Assembly: GCA_021292105.1 (NCBI GenBank)
Contig: CM037861.1
Location: 50,556,920 to 50,620,919, forward strand
From: Anadara kagoshimensis
Lineage: Eukaryota; Mollusca; Bivalvia; Arcoida; Arcidae
DNA length: 64,000 nt
Reading direction: 5' to 3'
Position numbers and translations under genes: made by a program. Every line of letters begins with the position of its first letter. Within the stretch, counting starts at the first letter, position 1. The notes under the pieces are model-generated. The model did no database searches. It worked only from the letters and a program-made list of their open reading frames with translations, and was not told the origin of the DNA. Below are positions 21,311-33,682 of this stretch, one piece after another.

Positions 21311-21530
21311 CACATTTGCTGCTAGTTGAAACCGTAACTTCCTAAAAAACTAAGCTATACTCCCTCATGATAAGTATTTCCTTTGCTAAATTTGGTAAGA
21401 TTAATCTTGGTCCTTCGGGTATCTTATTCATTATTTTAATCAAAAAAATTGTTTCAAAATTTTGTTTCAAGTACTACTGATGACGAATTGTTTCTGGAAA
21501 CGGACGTCTAGTGCTGCAAAATTAAAGTCG
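21311..21530 (+). repeat. Hammerhead-bearing repeat, copy 1
   Basis: This dispersed repeat also occurs at 41395-41565 (minus) and 49715-49925 (plus). Shared blocks are TTTGCTGCTAGTTGAA (this copy and the 49.7 kb copy), TATACTCCCTCA, TTTGGTAA and, after the ribozyme, a TGTAAAATTAA-like stretch. The minus-strand frame 21467-21724 is antisense to it. It could be a metazoan retrozyme unit or the pseudo-LTR of a canonical Penelope-like element. Confidence 0.75.
21470..21515 (+). ncRNA. Type I hammerhead ribozyme, stem II degraded
   Basis: The parts in order are stem I AGTACTA, core CTGATGA, stem II (weak), GAAA, a very short stem III, the cleavage triplet GTC, and stem I partner TAGTGCT. Stem I pairs with one G-U. 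The core is intact, but stem II has a mismatch, so activity is doubtful. Confidence 0.7.
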
Positions 21531-22384
21531 TATAATATATAATATGAATAAAAAGAAAATCGTAGGTTGTTTGTTGTGTACAGTATATTTCCACAATAAT
21601 AACAGTATTTGATAATACGCTTGAGATTACAACAGTTTCCCTTATTGTTACGTTTCTGATGATCGACTGTACGTTGATTACATAACATTTTGTTAAAATA
21701 AATGTTTGATTGCATTGAGTGCATGTTATACTCTAGAATAATTCCCCCTTTTTGTATAGATAAAACAGGAAATCCGTGTCTAAATAACCCGTGCTATTTT
21801 TTCATTACTTAGTATTGGGGTTATTAAATCATATATCAATGTAAGAATCAGTAGGATATATAAGCCTAAATTACATCAATTGGCGTTCTATGCCGTCTTG
21901 GACACTTCCCGTATTTTGAATGCTATAATTATTGCTATTATGTATATTTGCGCCTCTTCTTCCTCTTGTATTAGACACATCCTTGTGTTTTATTGATTTT
22001 CACATTGTGTTTTAAATTATATAAAATTGGTAGATTTTTATAGGTTGATAGAAATTATAAAGATTGTTATGATGTATTTTGAACTATGTTTTTGTATATC
22101 CCTGGCGACAAAACATAAAATGTCATACAGTTTTCAGTGTATTTTAAAATGCTTATATCAAAGACTTATATGCCCATCATAACACATTTTGCTTCGAGTG
22201 ACATTTTTTTATTTTTTCAAATTATATTTTGTATTCCAGCCAGGTTAATAAAATATTAAAATATGTGATAAAATATTTAACTCAATGTTCTAATATCTTT
22301 ATTCATCGTACAAATTCTATCACCTTTACTTTAGGTAAACAACTTTTTCTTTGTAATTGACTACAAAACGGGAGATAATCAAGA
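21531..22384. other. Unassigned AT-rich DNA
   Basis: No gene, RNA or repeat signal was recognised. Confidence 0.45.
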
Positions 22385-22715
22385 AGTGTGTGTCTTGAGG
22401 CCAAGTGGTACAAATGGACGCTGACGTTACAAATCTAAGTTCTATAATGATATTATTCAAGTCCTAACTTTAAGTAACTGTAATAATTTTGATAAATAAC
22501 TTGCAGGGAATAAAATACAAATATCTATCAATTGAAAATATTAATGAAAATATACAAGAAAAGTTCACGTATAAATTCAACAGATACCTGATTCGCTAAA
22601 GATTTGCCTTTTTATACCTTCAATTGATACTGATGTTTTTTTTCACAAAATGTAATTGATGATATCTTTTTTAATGTTTTTTCGATTTTCAACATTCTTT
22701 CAGATTTTAAAATTT
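22385..22715 (+). repeat. Duplicated segment, copy 1 (uninterrupted; possible SINE)
   Basis: It matches 24715-25024 plus 26055-26090. Shared phrases are GGCCAAGTGGTACAAATGG, GAAAATATACAAGAAAAG and TCTTTCAGATTTTAA. The opening GGCCAAGTGG fits a polymerase III A box and the start looks Leu/Ser-tRNA-like, so a tRNA-derived SINE is possible, but I see no good B box. This copy preserves the site where copy 2 was interrupted (about 22667-22672). Confidence 0.7.
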
Positions 22716-24714
22716 TAAATTTCATATTTTTTTCATATACTATGACTTTTAATTTTGTTTTTGCAATGACATCATGAAACTTTATACTGAAATACGGGGT
22801 GTATCTGCAGAATTGCGCATGGAATTTCTGAATGACGTATTTTCATCCTGGTTGTTTTCAGTCACTTTCTTTGGCCAAGTAAAATATTTGAATTATAATG
22901 ATTTTTTCCACTCCAGTCAAGATTTTACGTCTCAATAGTTTTAAATCTTTTTCATGTTTCAAATGTAGCCATTGATAATATTTCCCTGACTCTGATCGAC
23001 CCGTTTTCTTGCATTTTCGAAGTGCCATTATTGACTCTTATTTTTGATAATAAGGCCTTGTTCATCTGCTAATCGAAGTAATAATGTTTCTGAATATTAT
23101 TATTTCTTTTATACATTTTATTTCATAGTGAGTAGCAATATAACATAATCTTATTTATGAAGTAATTTGTATAAAACGCGTAGAATTAATATATTCACTA
23201 TAACATCAAGAAGCACAAACACAACACCCCTAGTGTACGGCACGATGGCGTTACATTTTGCAAGTTTGCAAATCATGACGTTATTGTTAATTTTGGTCAT
23301 ATTATCGCATCAGATTACGTCTTTGAAGTTTTATTACGAAAAATCAAGCAAGGGGACATATGTGTTTCTTTACATTTTCAGAAAATTTAAATTCAGAACT
23401 ACATTATGTTTTCAAACATTTGTAGGACAAACTGTTATTTTTCCTCACTTTTCCCAATTTTTCAGAGAGTGAAAATTGCAATTTCCTATGAATCCTATGT
23501 TAAAAATCCCGAGATTTTTGACATTTTTTATGCTTTATAGCTATAAAAAAAGGGGACCCCTATATTTTTTACATTTTCAGATACGCCTCAAAAACTATGG
23601 GAAAATCAGAAACTTGTAGGTAGTGCCCATTTGAACTAATTGGCATTAAATGTAATGAAAATACTTAAAATGAATAACATCAGGTATTTTAGAGCGAAAT
23701 ACATTGTCAATTTATTAAAAATCCTTAAAAATATTTTTTGTTCTAGGTCTAACGTCTTTCTAAGATCTAATCAAATGTAAGACGAATGAATGAACTGTAT
23801 TTTATTTAATTAAGTACACATTTTCAACGCAACCTAAATTTTACAACATTATGTATCTATATAAACTAACATTCAAACACTTGATTTGATAAGTTACACT
23901 TCAGTTAACCCTTTTTTACACTTAACTTTTTCTGCTTCTGTAATTACTTCAAGAAAGTGGCCAATTGAGTGAACATATTTTTCGTTACTTGGTATATTTG
24001 TCTGCTAATTAGAATATGGCGTATCTTAAGAATGATGTGATTTTTAAACAATGTATTAAAGAAAACGTGCTAAATTTCATTCGTTCTTGAATAAAATTCA
24101 CTTTACTTATTTTGGATTTTACCGTATTCAGTAGTATAACTATATCAGGTTTCGTTTGATAGATGGCTTAACTTATTCAATAAAAAAGGAAATATTAAAT
24201 ATTGTTCGTGCTTTGGTTGTGTTGTGAATTTACCCAGGTGAATTATTTATAACCCTTGTAAAATTGTAACATCGAAATTTACAAAAACTTATTATCCAAG
24301 CAGATAGTAAAAAATCCTGAATAAGTATAATAAATATTATTCGTGCTTTGGTTGCGTTGGCTTTTGCCAAGCACAGATTCATTTATTTTATTTTTACGCC
24401 AATTTTTTTCTTTTTTATCAAGCCTTTAATAAAAAAGAGTAATTTTCCAATTTCCACATAGTCAAACAGTACAATTTACATAGATAGCATTCAATATTTA
24501 TAATATATACTATATTGTTTCAGACTTTTCGGGATCAAAATATATTCCTGCTTATCTTATTATATGTAAGCCCCACAAAGTAGATTACTTATCTCAGGTA
24601 TGATCAGGTTATTTTTGCAATCAGCAATATTTTAAAGGTTAGCAAGTATTTTTGATAACAATTATTACAAAATCCCTTTATGCTCTCATTACCCTTATAT
24701 TAACTGAAGTAAAT
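22716..24714. other. Unassigned AT-rich DNA
   Basis: I see a short duplication of the phrase TTCGTGCTTTGGTTG (24204 and 24336) and no recognisable gene. The 101-codon frame at 23167-23472 lacks any familiar motif and its base composition does not differ from the surroundings. Confidence 0.4.
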
Positions 24715-25024
24715 CTATATAATCTTAAGGCCAAGTGGTACAAATGGACGCTAACGTTACGCATGGCGTGTGTGCGTTATGATGGTATTATTCTTAGTCC
24801 TAATTTAAAGTTACTTTAATAATTTTTTGTGAAATTATTTAGATATACAGGTAATAAAATACATCATGTCTATCAATTAAATGAATAAATGAAAATATAC
24901 AAGAAAAGCATCATAAAGTACACGGATAAATTCAATAGATAGCAATGATTCACTAAAATTTACCTTTGATACCTTGAATTTATGAAGACTTTTTTTTTCA
25001 CAAAAGCTAATTCATGATAACTTT
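24715..25024 (+). repeat. Duplicated segment, copy 2, left part (interrupted)
   Basis: The copy of 22385-22715 is split here by the Helentron-like element at 25025-26054 and resumes at 26055-26090 with TTTCGATTTTCAAAATTC. Confidence 0.75.
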
Positions 25025-26054
25025 TTATACGCCCGTCATATGACGGGACGTATTATGTTACGGTGCTGTCCGTCCGGGCGGGCGGGCGTCCGGGCGTCCG
25101 GGCGGGCGTCTGTTAACAATTTGTATTCCGTTCAATAGAGACCACAAACATATATGGATTCAAATGAAATTTGGTATACAGCTTTACCATGGTAATATCT
25201 TGTGCAAGTTCGAATTACAACTTTTTCGGATTATTTTTGGAGGAGTTATGCCCCTTTTTTAACTTAGAAATTTTTGTATGTATGACCATGTGGTTTCCGA
25301 TCATTAGAGCCTACAACTATTTATGGATTCAAATGAAATTTGGTATACACATTTACGATGTTAATATCTGGTGCAAGTTCGAATTACAACTTTTTCGGAT
25401 TATTTTTGGAGGAGTTATGCCCCTTTTTTAACTTAGAATTTTTTGTATGTATGACCATGTGGTTTCCGATCATTAGAGCCTACCACTATTTATGGATTCA
25501 AATGAAATTTGGTATACACATTAACGATGTTAATATCTGGTGCAAGTTCGAATTACAACTTTTTCGAATTATTTTTGGAGGAGTTATGCCCCTTTTTTAA
25601 CTTAGAAATTTTTGTATGTATGACCATGTGGTTTCCGATCATTGGAGCCTACAACTATTTATGAATTCAAATGAAATTTGGTATACACATTTATGATGTT
25701 AATATCTGGTGCAAGTTTGAATTACAACTTTTTCGGATTATTTTTGGAGGAGTTATGCCCCTGTTTTAACTTAGAAATTTTGTATGTATGGCCATGTGGT
25801 TTGTATTCCATTCAGTAGACAATACAAACATGGATTTAAATGAAATTTGTTATACAGTTACACCTTAATCATGGTAATATCTCGTGCAGATTTGAATTAC
25901 AACTTTTTTGGGTTACGAGTTATGGCCCAAACACGGAGTTGGTAATATATTTTTACATACATATATCCTAGTTGTACTTATACTTCTCAGTAAATAGTAC
26001 TACTCGATCAATATAACACGGGCGTATAATGCTCCGCTCGGCGGTGCTCTTGTT
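25025..26054 (+). mobile_element. Helentron-like non-autonomous element (HINE), second family
   Basis: Subterminal inverted repeats TATACGCCCGT (25026-25036) and ACGGGCGTATA (26018-26028) bound the element. The left end contains the perfect palindrome CCCGTCATATGACGGG (25032-25047) and a GGGCG-rich simple tract (25070-25110). Five 169-bp repeats follow, then a 3' hairpin (CCGC/GCGG near 26034-26044) and a CTCTTGTTT end. The duplicated segment at 22385 gives the empty site: a T tract interrupted without target duplication, as expected for Helentrons. No protein is encoded; frames at 25171-25600 are near-identical repeats of each other. Confidence 0.8.
25130..25900 (+). repeat. Central minisatellite, 169-bp period, about five units
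   Basis: The phrase GCAAGTT recurs at 25204, 25373, 25542 and 25711, all 169 bp apart, and a diverged unit follows at 25885. Units share TTTTTGGAGGAGTTATGCCC. The inner units are nearly identical, so they were homogenised recently. Confidence 0.92.
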
Positions 26055-26090
26055 TAATATTGTTTCGATTTTCAAAATTCTTTCAGATTT

Positions 26091-27699
26091 TAAACCAACG
26101 TGGGAGGAAATGTTAATAATTTTCCCTTTAGGGGTTAATTGTCATGATAATTTTATAATAACCGATTAATAACTTCAGTTGAAGATTTGTGAAAAACAAA
26201 GCTATTTTTAACGTGGAACCAATTCGTTCGATTTGTTATTTGCTAAGCTGTTATAAGGTAATATAAGAAATGAAAAGTATTACCATCTTTCCTATTTCAG
26301 AAATATAGCTTTCATTAGTTCTGATAAAGCCAATTATCAATGGAGCTTACAAGATAAGTTTTAAACCTTTATAATCCTCTTAAGTTATTTTTATATATAA
26401 TGCACATTTTTCCATTAGTGACATATATCGTCATATAAAGTTCAGATTGCAGAATTTCATTTTTTTCGATGTGTTAGACTTTCTATAAAGTAAATCCCAT
26501 CAAGCTATTATAATTGAACTTGCATTACCAGGTTCATAAATCTTGAACATTTTATGTTAACCCAACAAAGTGATCATTAAATAAAGAAGTGTTAATATTT
26601 ATGCAAATGGTGATTGATTATAATTGAAAATATACAAAGGTGCCAAACTTTTGATCTTTACAAATGGTCATACGTTTTTACTCGATACAACCATTGTCAA
26701 AATTATATATCGTCCTGAATTTTTCCAGTTTTTAATTAGATCAGCATATTCTGATACATATAATGTTCTTTGATTGATTTTTATCTCTAAGATTAATCTC
26801 TAAGTAAAGAAATAAAGAACACTAACAGAGCATTAATATTTTATCGCCTTCCTTCCGACATATTAACACATTTAATGTGACAAAATTATTTTACTAATAA
26901 CAAAGACTGGTACAGAAACTACTTAGGACTGCTAAATTTATCTGGATAATTCTATCATTATATGTATTTGAAGAAAATCAGATATATAACTTTAATGGAT
27001 CAGTATGTGGTTTAATTGTAGTAGTTATCGTCGTTTAAAATAAATTTTCTCCCTAACTACCTAACTACCAATGTACAGGAATCATGATAAAATAATAAAT
27101 ATATGCTTTAGTATTATTATAATTTATAAGCTTCGATTGTACCAATACATTTGTTCAATTCCAGCTCTATCTTGGGAATTGTGCCATATTGTACCAAACA
27201 TATTCTTATAAAAAATTACCTGATTACAGCAATGGTATCCATTGCATAGAATATTGTTTTAAATCATTGTAGAGAGGTACCAATTATATGACAGACAAAA
27301 GAATATTGGAACTGAAAAATGTATTTGGCAAGAGCCAACACAGACAGGCATGTCACATAATACAAGTGACATAAACAACCAAGCAAGACAGAAAAAGCCG
27401 AAAAATGAACTTAAGAGTATGTCTATCGACTAAAAGTTCAAGACTTTGAACGGTCACTGAAGTGATTTTCCAGTAGTGTGAATATAATATTTAATACGGT
27501 CTTCAACCGCTCTTATCATTTTAAAACAATTGGTCCAAAAATTGCAGAAACACGAAACAATGACCCTAATCAATTTCCACATTTATCAATGTTACGTATT
27601 CGCTTTGTTCTCGTTTGTTGTGAGATTAGTCTCTTCAGGTCTTTGGTGGACAAGTGATCAAAAACACCCTCACATCCTAGCATCGAACCCCCTTCATGG
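26091..27699. other. Unassigned AT-rich DNA
   Basis: Nothing recognisable. There are no long frames and no clear repeats. Confidence 0.45.
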
Positions 27700-27875
27700 A
27701 ATAGTAAATCACAGACCAACCGGTCCATGTTCAAGTTATACACGTAAACTTCCACCAGGGAAGGGAAGCCGGATGCTAAGGAAATTTTACTCACATATTT
27801 TACTATCAGCATTTGTCACATGTGAGATCAAAATTAAAAAGGAAAGCAACATGGACGTCATATATATCAGGGATA
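27700..27875 (-). mobile_element. Naiad tail, diverged (left arm of a pair)
   Basis: The plus-strand readings ACTTCCACCAGGGAAGGGAAG (cite ACTTCCACCAGGGAAG), TTGTCACATGTGAGATCAAA and ACATGGACGTCATATATATC keep family order on the minus strand. Frames 27530-27895 and 27570-27812 are spurious overlaps of it. Confidence 0.75.
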
Positions 27876-28424
27876 AACAGAATGAGAATATTTAAATTTT
27901 CCATTTCGATATTATTTTCCATATGATAAAAAATAATTACTGCTTTATTCTTCATAGCCGAAGAAAATTTATGCATAACAACAAAGTATGACTTCCTTCT
28001 CAAATGCAAATACACGTCTAATGTTACCTCATCAATCATTCGCATTTTTTCCAAATTTCATTTTATCCCATGACATATGCCAAATTGGTTTTTTATAATG
28101 AAGTATAAAATGTAAATGTAAAACGGATTTGGAGTCATGGCGTTGGGAAAAGTCTTTTATCTCTGACCTGCAAAGATTATGCACGATCCTTATGTTCCAT
28201 GCAGTTACTGTTACTGCTACATTTCATAAATATCAAGATATTATTGAAGTCTTAAATATGATATCTCATACATGCGGAAGCAGCATATTTCATTAAACTA
28301 TCGAAAAGTGTATAAATATGTATACAATTTAAGGAAACAATCATATGTCTCTTTTTTGAAAGGAATGATTCAAGACCAATACGATATGATTTATAATACA
28401 TACTCAATGCAAGTTTCTGTGTTG

Positions 28425-28768
28425 ATACATATTAAGAGCTTGCTCTATATATTTTGTTTTAGAACCTACATGGATAAGTTGCTGCTAACAAATAAATTGT
28501 TGACCTAGGGATATTGCCTTCATCACAGTAATGATGATAAGTTTGAAGTCTCTGTATCCAGAAATGCCCTGGATATATTTGACATCCCACAGCTCCATGT
28601 TCCTTTTCACCGTTAAATTTTGATTACAAATTGGAGCTGCTTATCCTTTCGAAGCCCCCGGTCTCAGATCTGTGGTAGAAGTTCACGTGTTACACCAGTT
28701 TCAATTTTTTATACTTTGCTTCTGGATAATGATTCGGACATTAGTCAGTAATTTGTTTTGGTTAGTAT
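28425..28768 (+). mobile_element. Naiad RT end and tail (right arm)
   Basis: It starts near AAGAGCTTG, contains AACAAATAAATTGTTGACCT and TCTCTGTATCCAGAAATGCC, then the tail and GATTCGGACATTAGTCAG. Diverged and frameshifted. With 27700-27875 it forms an outward-facing inverted pair. Confidence 0.78.
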
Positions 28769-28779
28769 TTTGTTTTATT

Positions 28780-29000
28780 ACGAACAGCAAGTGCGAAGAC
28801 AGTTCGTTCTGAAATACGACTCTAAATGATTATAAAGCTATATGTCAACTGTGATAAATCTGCATTTAAGACTGTCTGACATGAAACAGCATAATAGTTT
28901 AATGTTTCAGTAATTACCAAGACCGCCATAGAACCCTGCTATACGACTTGTTCATGTCTGTTGTGTTTTTGTTATTGTTGTTATGACAATATATATTTCA
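28780..29000 (+). repeat. Old dispersed repeat, copy 1
   Basis: The stretch resembles 31850-32075 and, more weakly, 35060-35190. Shared phrases are CTGTCTGACATG, CATAATAGTT and TACGACTTG followed by ATGTCTG. It is of unknown type. Two copies follow closely after a Naiad plus-strand fragment. Confidence 0.55.
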
Positions 29001-29265
29001 TTTAAAAGACACGCGCGTATTTATATGCAATGCGACACAAAACAATCAACATAAACAAAAAAGTATTATAAGGAAATAACAAGAAAGACAATATGAGCAT
29101 ATATTGACATGTATATGTATACATGTTCTTAAGTAGTTTTATTTCTTACAATAAAATGACTTAATGTGTAATAAAAATGCACTTGTCTTGTTGCTTTTAG
29201 AACGTATTGCCTTCAAACTTTCTCTTGATTCCCATTTTACTTGAGTCATTAGTAAAACATTTTAA

Positions 29266-29440
29266 ATCGAACACAAATACACCACTACATGTGTAAATCA
29301 AAATGCCAAAGAATAGTAAAAACAATTAAACTGGCAAATTAGGTTAAAATTGTGATCACCTGCCTTAGGAAATTAGGACTGGAGCACTGAAAGAGTAAGC
29401 GGCCCTGTTTAACTAGCCGCGTCCGCCATAAACTGAAGAA
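29266..29440 (-). mobile_element. Naiad tail, diverged (left arm)
   Basis: Plus-strand readings AAATGCCAAAGAATAGTAAA, TGGAGCACTGAAAGAGTAAG and CTGTTTAACTAGCCGCG follow the minus-strand tail order. Confidence 0.72.
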
Positions 29441-29929
29441 TGGGATGTACTAGTAGTAAAAAAGGGTGCAGTGTTGCGCTACTTCAGTTTGTAGTTATAT
29501 ATAAAACCTTCTGATACGACTTTCTTCAGAGTGATATTGATATTTCAAAATTGTCCTTTTCCACGAGCCATTAATCCAATGTTCTAGATCGGAGAATACA
29601 CCATATTGGTGTATAGAACAAAATAAATCGTACAAGAATTGTATTGGAAAAAATAGTCATTGATTGATACCACATTTATTTATCGGTCGGGCGTATTTAC
29701 TCGTAATCTCTATTAAAGTTTAAATTTAGACATGTACGGTAAGAGGTACAAAATCCATTTTGCAATAAAATTAGCAATGAAATATTATTTTTTTACATAT
29801 AGTTAAAATGTCTGTTAATACTGCAATTTGATGTTGTGGCCATAACAAAAAGGTTTTAAAATCAGTGTCATCTATATAATTTTATCTATATTGCTCTTGT
29901 TTATATTCAGAATATATTCAAAATCACAC

Positions 29930-30103
29930 AGTTCTATTTTCAATTATGATCACACATGTGGTGAGTGTAGCTAGCTTAATAGGAGATTCTTACTCTTTCG
30001 GAGCGCACTACTTCATTCCTTTTTAACTACATTTGCCAGTCTACAAAGTTTTTACTTTTTTGTGGATTGTGAATAGATCATGGATAAGTATGTTAATTTA
30101 TTG
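29930..30103 (+). mobile_element. Naiad tail, diverged (right arm)
   Basis: ACATGTGGTGAGTGTAGCTA, CTTAATAGGAGATTCTTACT and CATGGATAAGTATGTTAATT are in plus-strand order. It pairs with 29266-29440 across about 490 bp. Confidence 0.75.
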
Positions 30104-32395
30104 TTTCATTCCTTTGTTATTGGTTACTTTTGGTTTCATCAGGAAGAGCATAGTACCAATATATATATACTCAACAGAAATGTTAAATAGAAATCTAAAA
30201 ACTGAAAAATATAACAATCTATTTGTATTTTGTTTTCGTTCTCTTTTTGTTCAAAATAATGCAAGTTTTTTTTTATGTAATGAAGTAAATTTTTAAGCAT
30301 GAAACTATATCAGTAATGGAATTACGAGGAGTGTGAAGATAAAATGATATGTTTCATGTTTCTGTTTTTGATGCGGTCCTTAACATTTTTTGTAGAGTAT
30401 ATGTTACTCTACTACACAAAGTATGCTAGTACAATTTATATGTCTCAAATGAGACATTGTATTTTTTCTTTTTTGCACAACTGGTTAACGCTGAAGTTTA
30501 AATTTGCAAGTTTTGACATTATGAAGAGTTCCATGAATTATAACAAAATGGAAGTGTTGATATTACAACGCTGTTGTAATAAAATGGACTTTGAAATATT
30601 ATTTCTTCATGAGGTACAGGACATGACATTCACATGTTGCCCCGAGTGAAATATTTTCAATGAACGCTCCTTCCAAGATTATGACAAACACATTAGAAAT
30701 AACTAGGTTTTATTTGATGTTCGTTGATTTTGTCGGAAAGTTGGCAAAATTATTACGAAAGACTGTGATTTCATTGCTTTGTGAGCAAACATGAACAATG
30801 TCGAAAATGTATTGTTTACAAAGAACTAAATAAAAATACAAATATTCTTACAAAAAGTAACATTAAATAAACATCAATCATTTAAAGTGTAAAACAATTA
30901 AATTTAATAGATAAAAACAGGAAATTTTCTTTTTGAAGAATGACATTTACAAACTTCAGAAGATGATAAAAGACCTTATATGAAGCAATCTGAAGATTTA
31001 ATGATATGACAATGTTCTATGTGCACAATGACTAATCGAAGATTCCTTAAGAGATTTGAGAGATTTGCAGAAAATAAATACGAGGCACACTTCCTCAATA
31101 GTTTCGATTTTCAACAATTAAAAAACATAAACTGCAAAAAACTGTATTTAATTATATTTGTTTTATAAAGTATTGTTAAGAAAGTGCATAACAAAGAGAG
31201 AAATTCATTTATTCTTAGAAGATAAAGAAAATATAAAAAAACTAAATAAAAAAGTCGTACCATTGGCTTAAAGTTAAATGAGCATAAAAATGGAAATGTT
31301 TCAGTTTTACAAGCTCCACACACTGATATTGAAAGACGGAAACTTTTTACAAGAGCTCTGATATTCAACTAGTGTATAGTATCTTCAAATTTTTATATTT
31401 CTTATTACATAAATATTTTTATAGTTAGCTTTACTGTTATTTATGCGCAAATGGAAAAAGAATGCATTATTTTTATAAGTTCACTGACAGCAAAATATTA
31501 TAATAACAAATTAAGATTGGAAAAAATACATTATTTTATAAGTTAATTAACAGAAAAATATTATAATAACAAAACTAAGATATGTTTATTAAACAACAAC
31601 ATTTAATATACCTTTGGTAGCAACATGAAACCTTCAAAGATTGCATAATGCATTGAAAAGTATTCAAAAGATAAAATATGTTTTTAAAAAACATTGTGTT
31701 TTAAACAGAACCACAAAGGAGAAAAGAAGTAACATAAGGGTTGTATAGATCCGTGTTGAAGTTGTACAATCATCTACTACTGTATACGTTATATATTAAG
31801 TGTTTGTTTTATCATACAGTTTGACTGTTAGCAAGCACAAACAAGTATTTTGTGTTTTTACAAACAACAAGTGTATTGAAAATCTGTCTTACAATCACTT
31901 TGATAGGTTCTGACTGATTACAAACAATATGTAAAACTATCAACTGTTATATATTTGTATTAAAGTCTGTCTGACATGGGACAACATAATAGTTAAGTGT
32001 TTGAGCATATTGCAAAACCAACAAAGAACACAATTTTACGACTTGCTTATGTCTGTTTGATGGGTTATTAATACCATCATTTATGTTACATTTTATTTGT
32101 ACTTCAACTTGTCTCCAAGTGATGATTTTAAATCGTTACACTTGAGAATACATTGTAATGGCACGTAGTCTAAAATGCTTTATGTTTATTGTATCAGTCA
32201 TAAAACGAATATTGGAAAATATCATATCACTTGATTTTATGTTAACTGAATCGGGAATTTATGTACAACTATGAAAAATATGTCATATGAGGATTTTTTA
32301 CATTGCCTGACAAAGACGGCATATAATACAGTCCGAATTATAATGTTTGACCAGGGTTTTTAGTGAGTCACGACGGCGTGTATAAAGTGAATAAA
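30104..32395. other. Unassigned DNA with two old duplications
   Basis: The segment 30889-31050 resembles 36603-36800 (AAACAATTTT/AACAGGAAAT...TGCACA..GACTAAT). A local 66-bp tandem duplication lies at 31453-31575 (TATTATAATAACAAA twice). The segment 31850-32075 is the second copy of the repeat at 28780. Frames at 30344-30649 and 31111-31368 show no domain. Confidence 0.45.
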
Positions 32396-32497
32396 AATCA
32401 AACATACTAACCTATATTTAAATCAGAATTCCAAAGCAAATTATAAACTTCGAAACGAAAAAAATAGGTTAAACAGGTAAACTTTCACCAGGAAATC
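32396..32497 (-). mobile_element. Naiad tail, short and diverged
   Basis: Plus-strand readings AATCAAACATACTAACC at the outer end and CTTTCACCAGGAAATC inside identify it. Confidence 0.75.
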
Positions 32498-32830
32498 TTA
32501 TTTTCATTTCCCAACTTGATCTGGATCTTTCAAATACAGATAACAATATCATTAAGAGTAAAATTTAATAAAAGTAAAATGGTTGAAAAAGAATTTCAAA
32601 TTTCAACATTCCGAGACACGGTGACTTGTGTGATATCAACATTGCCATTTGAAACCGCTTGGTTGTTCCGGTTTTTGAAAAATGAATAATTTCAGGAACC
32701 TACCTATAAGATTCTAATTCCTATCCCAAAATCCCAAATATACAGTTATCATAATCATTTGGCAAATTAAAAACAAATTTCTGCTAAAACTTAGTATTGT
32801 TTCCTTTTATGATAATATTAAAAAAGAATT

Positions 32831-32869
32831 CGAATCTTGGGACACGAATCAGTATGTTTGTGTTTGATT
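32831..32869 (+). mobile_element. Naiad extreme 3' end only
   Basis: ACACGAATCAGTATGTTTG then TGTTTGATT matches the last 35-40 nt of the tail. It lies 330 bp from the preceding minus-strand tail, so the two may be an inverted pair. Confidence 0.6.
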
Positions 32870-33490
32870 CTCTATTTTATTTTCATCTTGTTTCAAAGTT
32901 CTTCGAAAGTTTTTAATGTTTATGAACAATACATACATGTGATATTGGTTCATTGTCTAGTTAGATAACGCTTAGTTTGCTTTTCTAGATTGTGTATTCA
33001 TGCACAACGAGTTGATTAGTTAAGAACATACTATAACCACACCAAACACCATAATAACTTGACATCACTTCAAAATTAAACCAGTCCAAAGTAGAAAGTT
33101 TTATATTTAGTGACCCAAATATGCAGTCATATGTTTGTCTGTTATGTCTTGCTTGAGTGTTTCGTTCACTTGTATTTTTTTTCTTTTTGTGTAAATATTA
33201 TATATTAATGTATGTATATATTTTTGAAAACAATGTAAATTAAACCTAAATACGGTCACACAAATATGCATGTTGACATTCATATAATTAATTCACAGTT
33301 ATGGCATAACACTTATTTATTTAACATTTCACATTCATCCAGCATCGACTCCCCTAAAAGAAAACACATGGCGTAACCTTGCTAGACAGCATGGATGTCC
33401 TGTAGTTTTTCTGACTATTGTCATTAAAGTAACTAAACATATAGGCAGACATTGCGGTGTACAACCTGATGGAGTGAAAGAACTATAATA

Positions 33491-33682
33491 GGATTCGCCG
33501 CTGTACCACGTGATCAATACCTCTTAACGTTTGTGCGGAACATTTTGGAAAACGTAAACGTCACAAATTCCAGAAATAACGTCGTTTTTACGGGAAAACG
33601 TCATATTGTGCGATTCCATGTCCATTGGAAACAAGCGTTTCGCAGACTCGTTAGAAGGATATTACGTGGTACAGCGGCGAAC
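33491..33682. mobile_element. Foldback MITE-like element, about 190 bp
   Basis: TTCGCCGCTGTACCACGT on the left (33494-33511) is matched in inverse by ACGTGGTACAGCGGCGAA on the right (33664-33681). The right end recurs with changes at 16007-16030. I see no clear target duplication or protein. The frames at 33335-33517 and 33533-33745 span it and are probably not genes. Confidence 0.55.

Noticed and set aside
23167-23472. 101-residue plus-strand frame
   Set aside because: No recognisable motif and no compositional contrast with flanks; long frames of this size are expected by chance in 64 kb on six frames.
25171-25600. Two near-identical 86-residue frames resembling a duplicated gene
   Set aside because: They are successive 169-bp minisatellite units read in phase offsets inside the Helentron-like element.
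17539-26054. CRISPR-like regular repeats
   Set aside because: Units are about 170 bp with no distinct spacers, inside mobile-element termini of a eukaryote.
30344-30649. 101-residue plus-strand frame with a hydrophobic start
   Set aside because: No motif, no supporting context, AT-driven hydrophobic codons; treated as chance.
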